Source: Pseudomonadota bacterium
GTDB taxonomy: Bacteria; Desulfobacterota; Desulfovibrionia; Desulfovibrionales; Desulfovibrionaceae
Direction of reading: 5' to 3'
Length of the DNA stretch: 8,639 nt
NCBI GenBank assembly: GCA_023450535.1
Contig: JAEXGX010000070.1
Location: forward strand, 1-8,639
Shown: positions 5,819 to 8,639 of the stretch, one piece after another
How positions within the stretch are numbered: position 1 is the stretch's first letter
Layout: each line of letters begins with the position of its first letter
Translations under genes and position numbers: made by a program
Notes under the pieces: generated by a model
The model's input: the letters and a program-made list of their open reading frames with translations, nothing else
Databases searched by the model: none
What the model was told of the DNA's origin: nothing

Positions 5819-5850
5819 CCGCCGGACCCCAGATAGCCGGGGTCCGGCGG
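5819..5850 (-). terminator. Perfect 12-bp GC-rich hairpin
   Basis: CCGCCGGACCCC (5819-5830) pairs perfectly with GGGGTCCGGCGG (5839-5850) around an 8-nt loop. It is extremely stable on either strand. It lies between the convergent acetyltransferase and YjfB-like genes and, read on the minus strand, follows family 1 repeat copy B as a third hairpin. No U-run follows on either strand, so pausing, 3'-end protection or Rho-assisted termination is more likely than classic intrinsic termination. Confidence 0.5.
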
Positions 5851-5872
5851 AAAGGTACATAAGTCGTTCGTT

Positions 5873-5941
5873 TTACGGCGCGACAAAACCGCGACCTGCT
5901 CGTAATCTTTGAGGCAACTGACGTTATCAACCGCCTCGGGC
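5873..5941 (-). repeat. Family 1 structured repeat, copy B
   Basis: The reverse complement aligns ungapped with 1428-1496 (about 78%). Hairpin 1 has 12-bp arms at 5926-5937 and 5911-5922 (read minus) around loop AAC, with G-U pairs where copy A has Watson-Crick pairs. Hairpin 2 spans 5879-5893 (CGCGGT-TTT-GTCGCG on minus, two G-U). A short CTGA-CGAA-TCAG hairpin precedes it (about 5947-5958). It begins about 20 nt after the stop codon of the YjfB-like gene and reads in the same direction, so it would form that mRNA's 3' UTR. Confidence 0.75.
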
Positions 5942-5960
5942 TTCGCACTGATTCGTCAGC

Positions 5961-6149
5961 TTACACCGTAAGATTCAGTTTGGTTCCTTTTCCTGCTTCT
6001 CCCAGTGCGGCGTTTACCATACTTTCCGTATTCTGGGTTCCACTATTGAGCAATTGTCCCGCAAGACTCGCCTGGGTGTCCAGAGAGCTTTTCAGCGCGC
6101 CCATGGCCGCTTGGGCCGGGGCCGCCAGGCTGGTTCCGCCAATATTCAT
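5961..6149 (-). CDS. Small YjfB-like putative motility protein
   Basis: A 62-aa protein with an Ala/Ser/Gln/Leu-rich helical body, an N-terminal NIGG, a middle ALKSSLDTQASLAGQLLNSG, and a C-terminal GTKLNLTV. Size and layout (short N-terminal strand, amphipathic LKxxLDxQ helix, linker, final hydrophobic-strand tail) resemble the YjfB family (Pfam 'putative motility protein'), whose biochemical role is unknown. The ATG has an excellent GGAGG 5 nt upstream (6154-6158), so I take it as a real gene despite its size. It lies downstream of the TatD gene on the same strand with a 131-bp gap holding a possible sigma-28 -10 box, which would fit flagellar control. No signal peptide or membrane segment. 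The gene is convincing; the family assignment is moderate. Confidence 0.7.
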   Translation of the reverse strand: MNIGGTSLAAPAQAAMGALKSSLDTQASLAGQLLNSGTQNTESMVNAALGEAGKGTKLNLTV

Positions 6150-6241
6150 GAAAACCTCCGTGCTTGAACCGGTTTTGGCATGTATTGCAAAACGCGGTCA
6201 GACGCCATTTCAGGATCAGTTGACGTCTGTATTCAAACGTC

Positions 6242-6249
6242 TTATCGGC
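6242..6249 (-). promoter_or_regulatory. Sigma-28 (FliA)-like -10 box, GCCGATAA
   Basis: Read on the minus strand, 6249-6242 is an exact match to the flagellar sigma-28 -10 consensus GCCGATAA. It lies 92 bp upstream of the ATG at 6149, within the gap after the TatD gene. At the canonical 11-nt spacing the -35 octamer (6261-6268, ATTGCCTG) is a poor match to TAAAGTTT, so this is half of a promoter only. An inverted repeat GACGT-N10-ACGTC (6222-6241) lies where the transcript would begin. Confidence 0.4.
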
Positions 6250-6280
6250 TCGAGGAGCGTCAGGCAATAGAGCAATATGT

Positions 6281-7147
6281 TCAGGAAATTCCGAAAAAGC
6301 GCCGGGCGTTATCGCCGCAGTGTTCCCATAGTTCCGCAGGAGATTCTCCCCGGGCTTCCGCCACGGCCACGGCCGTGAAGGCCGAAAGCGCCGGCTCATT
6401 GCGCTTGCCTCGCCAGGGAATGGGAGCGAGATAGGGGCAGTCGGTTTCCACCAGCAGCCGATCTCCGGGAATGATACGTGCAGCGTTGCGCAATGCGTGA
6501 TTGGCCGGATAGGTCACCGGTCCGGGCAGGGAAATGTGCCAGCCTCGCGTCAGGATTGCCTGTGCGGCGTCTTCGTCGCCTCCGAAGCAATGCCAGAGCA
6601 ACGGTCGTCCGGTGAAGCCTTCATCGTCCAGTACCCGCAGTGTGTCAGCAAAGGCGTCACGGGAATGGATGACCACAGGGCGATCTATCCGCATGGCGAT
6701 GCGCAATTGAAGGCGGAAAATTTGTTCCTGTACATCATGAGGGCACTCTTTCCAGTAGAAATCCAGGCCGATTTCTCCCACTGCGCGCAAGCGTTCATCA
6801 TGTCGGAAGTCGTCTTCAATGGCCGCCCATTCCCCTTCGGTCACGGTTAGGCCATCGCAGGGGTGGACGCCAAGGAGAAAGAATAGTTCCGGCAGGTCGG
6901 GGCGGGTGTTTCCCATAATTTCCCGTTTGTCAAGGTAGGCTGCGTGGTTGAGGAAAACCTGGCCGATATGGGACAAGCCTGCTCTGGCGGCTCTTTCAAG
7001 AATACTCTCGAAATCGGGCCAGAGCTGCTCAGAATCAAGATGCGCGTGGCTGTCCACGCCGGTACAGGGCAATGCCAGACTTTCCGGCAAAGGGCGCTCC
7101 CTGGCGGCCACCTTTGCACGCTCTTTATCATGCTTGGTTGATGACAT
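6281..7147 (-). CDS. TatD-family metal-dependent hydrolase (DNase-like)
   Basis: A cytoplasmic TIM-barrel hydrolase of the TatD family, members of which have metal-dependent 3'-5' DNase activity or act on D-aminoacyl-tRNA. It is 288 aa against the usual 255-270, with about 27 extra charged residues before the first strand. All metal ligands are visible: H34 and H36 (DSHAHLD), E125 (GEIGLDFYW), H161 (VVIHSRD), H186 (LLWHCFGG) and D236 (LVETDCPYLAP). I place the start at ATG 7145-7147 because GGAG lies 5 nt upstream (7153-7156); the in-frame TTG at 7160-7162 sits ahead of this ribosome site. It is followed by the YjfB-like gene and preceded by the glycosyltransferase, with repeat copy 2 in between. 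I see no good promoter just upstream, so it may be read from the glycosyltransferase side. Which TatD paralogue (TatD, YcfH, YjjV) cannot be told. Confidence 0.94.
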   Translation of the reverse strand: MSSTKHDKERAKVAARERPLPESLALPCTGVDSHAHLDSEQLWPDFESILERAARAGLSHIGQVFLNHAAYLDKREIMGNTRPDLPELFFLLGVHPCDGLTVTEGEWAAIEDDFRHDERLRAVGEIGLDFYWKECPHDVQEQIFRLQLRIAMRIDRPVVIHSRDAFADTLRVLDDEGFTGRPLLWHCFGGDEDAAQAILTRGWHISLPGPVTYPANHALRNAARIIPGDRLLVETDCPYLAPIPWRGKRNEPALSAFTAVAVAEARGESPAELWEHCGDNARRFFGIS

Positions 7148-7202
7148 GCTTACTCCGTTCAAAAAATGTCAAAACCTTGATTTCTCCGAGGGGGAGTTTG
7201 CA

Positions 7203-7217
7203 GGGGCGAGAAGCCCC
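7203..7217 (+). terminator. Short GC hairpin followed by T-rich sequence
   Basis: GGGGC-GAGAA-GCCCC is a perfect 5-bp stem, followed on the plus strand by CCAAG and TTTTATT. It resembles a weak intrinsic terminator for plus-strand transcription, but no plus-strand gene ends here. On the minus strand it sits in the leader of the TatD gene, where it could act as an attenuating hairpin. Low confidence. Confidence 0.25.
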
Positions 7218-7231
7218 CCAAGTTTTATTAA

Positions 7232-7615
7232 AGGCTCTCTTTAAATTTTGAGTTGATAAACGATTAACAGCCGGAGGCGCGAGCGTTAGCGAGCTTTGAG
7301 GCCGACCAGGACGGCGGCCCCGCAGGGACCGTGCCCGGTGTCGAGCATAGCGAGGCTTACGGGCATCGAGAGCCGGGACGACGCTCCCGCCTGGAAGGCG
7401 GCATGGGGGGGCGAGGAGCGGCCTCATGATTCGCGAAGCGGAGCCTTGGGGCGGCAAAGCCGTAACAGGGCGTAACGTAGCCAGCCTGCGCCGAAGGGTG
7501 CCTTTCACCCGTGTGGAACACGGGCTGCCTTTGCGGCAACGGATGTTGCCGCACCTCACCTGAGCCAGTGGAGCAGTCACCGAACACCTTACCAACTTAA
7601 AATTTAAAAGAGCCT
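7232..7615 (+). repeat. Family 2 MITE-like structured repeat, copy 2
   Basis: This 384-bp element has near-perfect terminal inverted repeats: 7232-7255 (AGGCTCTC then TTTAAATTTTGAGTTG) against the complement of 7593-7615, differing by one indel and one mismatch. The left 80 bp and right 110 bp match copy 1 (3377-3805) closely in the same orientation; the middle differs and carries an extra segment around 7328-7360. Hairpins include GGCCGACC-AGGAC-GGCGGCC (7300-7319), CCGCC-TGGAA-GGCGG (7387-7401), CCCGTGT-GGA-ACACGGG (7508-7524) and GGCAAC-GGAT-GTTGCC (7535-7550). The right end overlaps the TGA of the glycosyltransferase gene. No clear target-site duplication was seen, and no transposase. Confidence 0.8.
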
Positions 7616-8639
7616 CATAAAAAACAAAATCCGCTGTTCGCCCGTTCCCACAACGCGAGTAATGCGGCGCGGTGCGCGGAAGCATCATATAGCGCTGCTG
7701 TATCAGCCGCTCCGCCGCGCAAGGCATCCCATCCATCGCCCTGTTCTTCCCACAGGGCAAGGGCTTTATCAAGCGCAAAGGACGCGCTGATAACGTCGCC
7801 GTCTGCCGCCCAGAGACCGTTGCCGGGGCGGTCGTCATGGCGCAATTCATTGCGTAGCTGCTGGGGAAGCCATGCGGGTGTATCACCGCGCGCCCGTCCG
7901 GCATGCAGCTCCACCGGGTTGCGCATATAGTCCCATCCGCCGAATCCGCTGAAGCCTGTCACCACACAGCCCGAAGCCATTGCTTCCAGTGGAGGAAGAG
8001 GACAGCCTTCAGGGAAGCCGGTGGCAAGAAAAATATCTGCACTCCGCAGAAGTGCGGCCACTTCGTCATGTGATTTGTCCCGGATTTCCAGCCATACGGG
8101 CGGAGTTTCACCCCGGCGGACGATGCGGGCATCTGTGATGGTGCGGATTTGCCGGGCCAGAGCGCTGTTCTTGCGTGGCATCCAAGCGATGCGGGCAAGG
8201 TTCGACGATGCGTCGTTTTCCGTTTCTGCGGAAGAGCGATTGGAAGGATGGAACAGTTTGCGGTCGATGCCGGGGCGCAGCAGTTCCGCCGTTTTTCCTG
8301 TCATGTCCCGCACATGCCAGGCCACGGGGCGGGACACGGCAAGATAGTGAACGGGCAATTTTTGCAGCTCCAGCCTGTCGGGCAGTTCCGCAAGCAGATA
8401 GGCCCAGTTCTGCACATAGATTACCACCCGTGCTCCTGCGCGCAGTCCGGGAAGCAGGGCGAGAGGCCAGCCTTCGGGCAAAAGCCAGATGTCGTCGGAT
8501 TGGAGGAGTGGAGAGGGGGACAGCGCATCGGGAACGCAGGCCTCCAGTTTATCTCCCTGCCAGAGCAAAAGCGGCACCGATGCGGGCAGAGCGGAAATCC
8601 ACGAGGTGTTCTCCGGCTTTTCGTGCAGGACGAAAAAAA
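7615..8639 (-). CDS. GT4-type glycosyltransferase (C-terminal part; start lies beyond the window)
   Basis: A sugar transferase, probably using a nucleotide-sugar donor to build a surface polysaccharide or glycoconjugate. The visible 340 residues cover the linker and donor-binding domain of a GT-B fold: YVQNWAYL, an AVSRPVAWHVRD segment, the LRPGIDRKLFHPS linker, the RIAWMPRKN strand, and the donor signature FPEGCPLPPLEAMASGCVV with the E-x7-E pair typical of GT4, then TGFSGFGG. The frame is open to the window edge (FFVLHEKPENTSW and so on), and the GTG at 8575-8577 lacks a ribosome site, so it is a truncated view, not a start. The last four codons and TGA abut repeat copy 2. It is upstream of the TatD gene on the same strand, but separated by about 470 bp. 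The acceptor cannot be identified. Confidence 0.88.
   Translation of the reverse strand, partial: FFVLHEKPENTSWISALPASVPLLLWQGDKLEACVPDALSPSPLLQSDDIWLLPEGWPLALLPGLRAGARVVIYVQNWAYLLAELPDRLELQKLPVHYLAVSRPVAWHVRDMTGKTAELLRPGIDRKLFHPSNRSSAETENDASSNLARIAWMPRKNSALARQIRTITDARIVRRGETPPVWLEIRDKSHDEVAALLRSADIFLATGFPEGCPLPPLEAMASGCVVTGFSGFGGWDYMRNPVELHAGRARGDTPAWLPQQLRNELRHDDRPGNGLWAADGDVISASFALDKALALWEEQGDGWDALRGGAADTAALYDASAHRAALLALWERANSGFCFL

Larger units (their letters stand above)
5627..5960. other. Intergenic region between convergent GNAT and YjfB-like genes
   Basis: 334 bp without a supportable gene; the minus-strand frames open here are repeat-derived. From left: an 8-bp inverted repeat AGGAAATT/AATTTCCT (5652-5659 and 5683-5690), a palindrome GGAAATATTTCC near 5737, a short GCCGG/CCGGC hairpin near 5765-5780, the 12-bp perfect hairpin at 5819-5850, and family 1 repeat copy B (5873-5941). 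Both flanking genes point into it, so terminators are expected, but none has a canonical U-tract. Confidence 0.6.

Noticed and set aside
5484..5948. 154-aa minus-strand frame through family 1 copy B and part of the GNAT gene
   Set aside because: It overlaps a real gene in antisense, and its similarity to an alternate frame at phoB is explained by the nucleotide repeat.
7148..7162. TTG at 7160-7162 as the TatD start
   Set aside because: The GGAG ribosome site lies inside this stretch and serves ATG 7147.
7167..7172. Minus-strand TTGACA as a -35 for the TatD gene
   Set aside because: The matching -10 would fall on the start codon, leaving no room for a leader.
7128..7904. 258-aa minus-strand frame spanning the glycosyltransferase end, repeat copy 2 and the TatD start
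   Set aside because: It joins antiframe coding sequence to non-coding repeat; similar peptides appear in more than one frame in both repeat copies.
8575..8577. GTG as the true start of the glycosyltransferase
   Set aside because: No ribosome site, frame open to the window edge, and the N-terminal GT-B domain would be missing.
1..8639. CRISPR array, tRNA, rRNA or transposase gene
   Set aside because: No regularly spaced repeats, no cloverleaf or rRNA sequence recognised, and no transposase domain in any convincing frame.

Overview
The window looks like a Gram-negative chromosome of moderately high G+C. I lean towards Desulfovibrionaceae (Desulfovibrio/Bilophila-like), from the gene order, strong GGAG ribosome sites, frequent GTG/TTG starts and a lipoprotein with a lipobox. 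This is recollection and inference: there is no rRNA or other marker to settle it.

Layout. Positions 1-3368 (+) carry a phosphate-response cluster: the last codons of pstB, then phoU (35-697), phoB (694-1473, TTG start) and phoR (1692-3368, GTG start). PstB is the Pst transporter ATPase, PhoU the negative modulator, PhoR the sensor kinase and PhoB the DNA-binding regulator. pstB-phoU-phoB are packed head to tail, but phoB and phoR are separated by 218 bp of hairpins. Positions 3369-4175 hold a 429-bp non-coding repeat and a structured AT-richer stretch. At 4176-4910 (+) lies an M23/LytM lipoprotein, followed by two hairpins and a GNAT acetyltransferase (5132-5626, +) of more A+T-rich character. 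From 5627 onward the genes are on the minus strand: a small YjfB-like putative motility protein (5961-6149) with a possible sigma-28 -10 box, a TatD-family hydrolase (6281-7147), a second copy of the repeat (7232-7615), and the C-terminal part of a GT4-type glycosyltransferase (7615-8639, running off the edge).

The unusual content is two families of dispersed structured repeats. Family 1 (about 70 bp; copies at 1428-1496 on + and 5873-5941 on -) is about 78% identical without gaps. It folds into two hairpins in which most of the stem differences are paired or wobble-compatible in one RNA sense only. One copy forms the end and stop codon of phoB; the other lies just downstream of the small motility-like gene. 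Family 2 (copies at 3377-3805 and 7232-7615) is a 380-430 bp GC-rich, hairpin-filled element with AT-rich terminal inverted repeats and no coding function. Each copy has one end against the stop codon of a gene (phoR; the glycosyltransferase). Stems show compensatory changes between the copies. Both families look like non-autonomous mobile or 3'-UTR structured elements and are the best candidates here for something undescribed.
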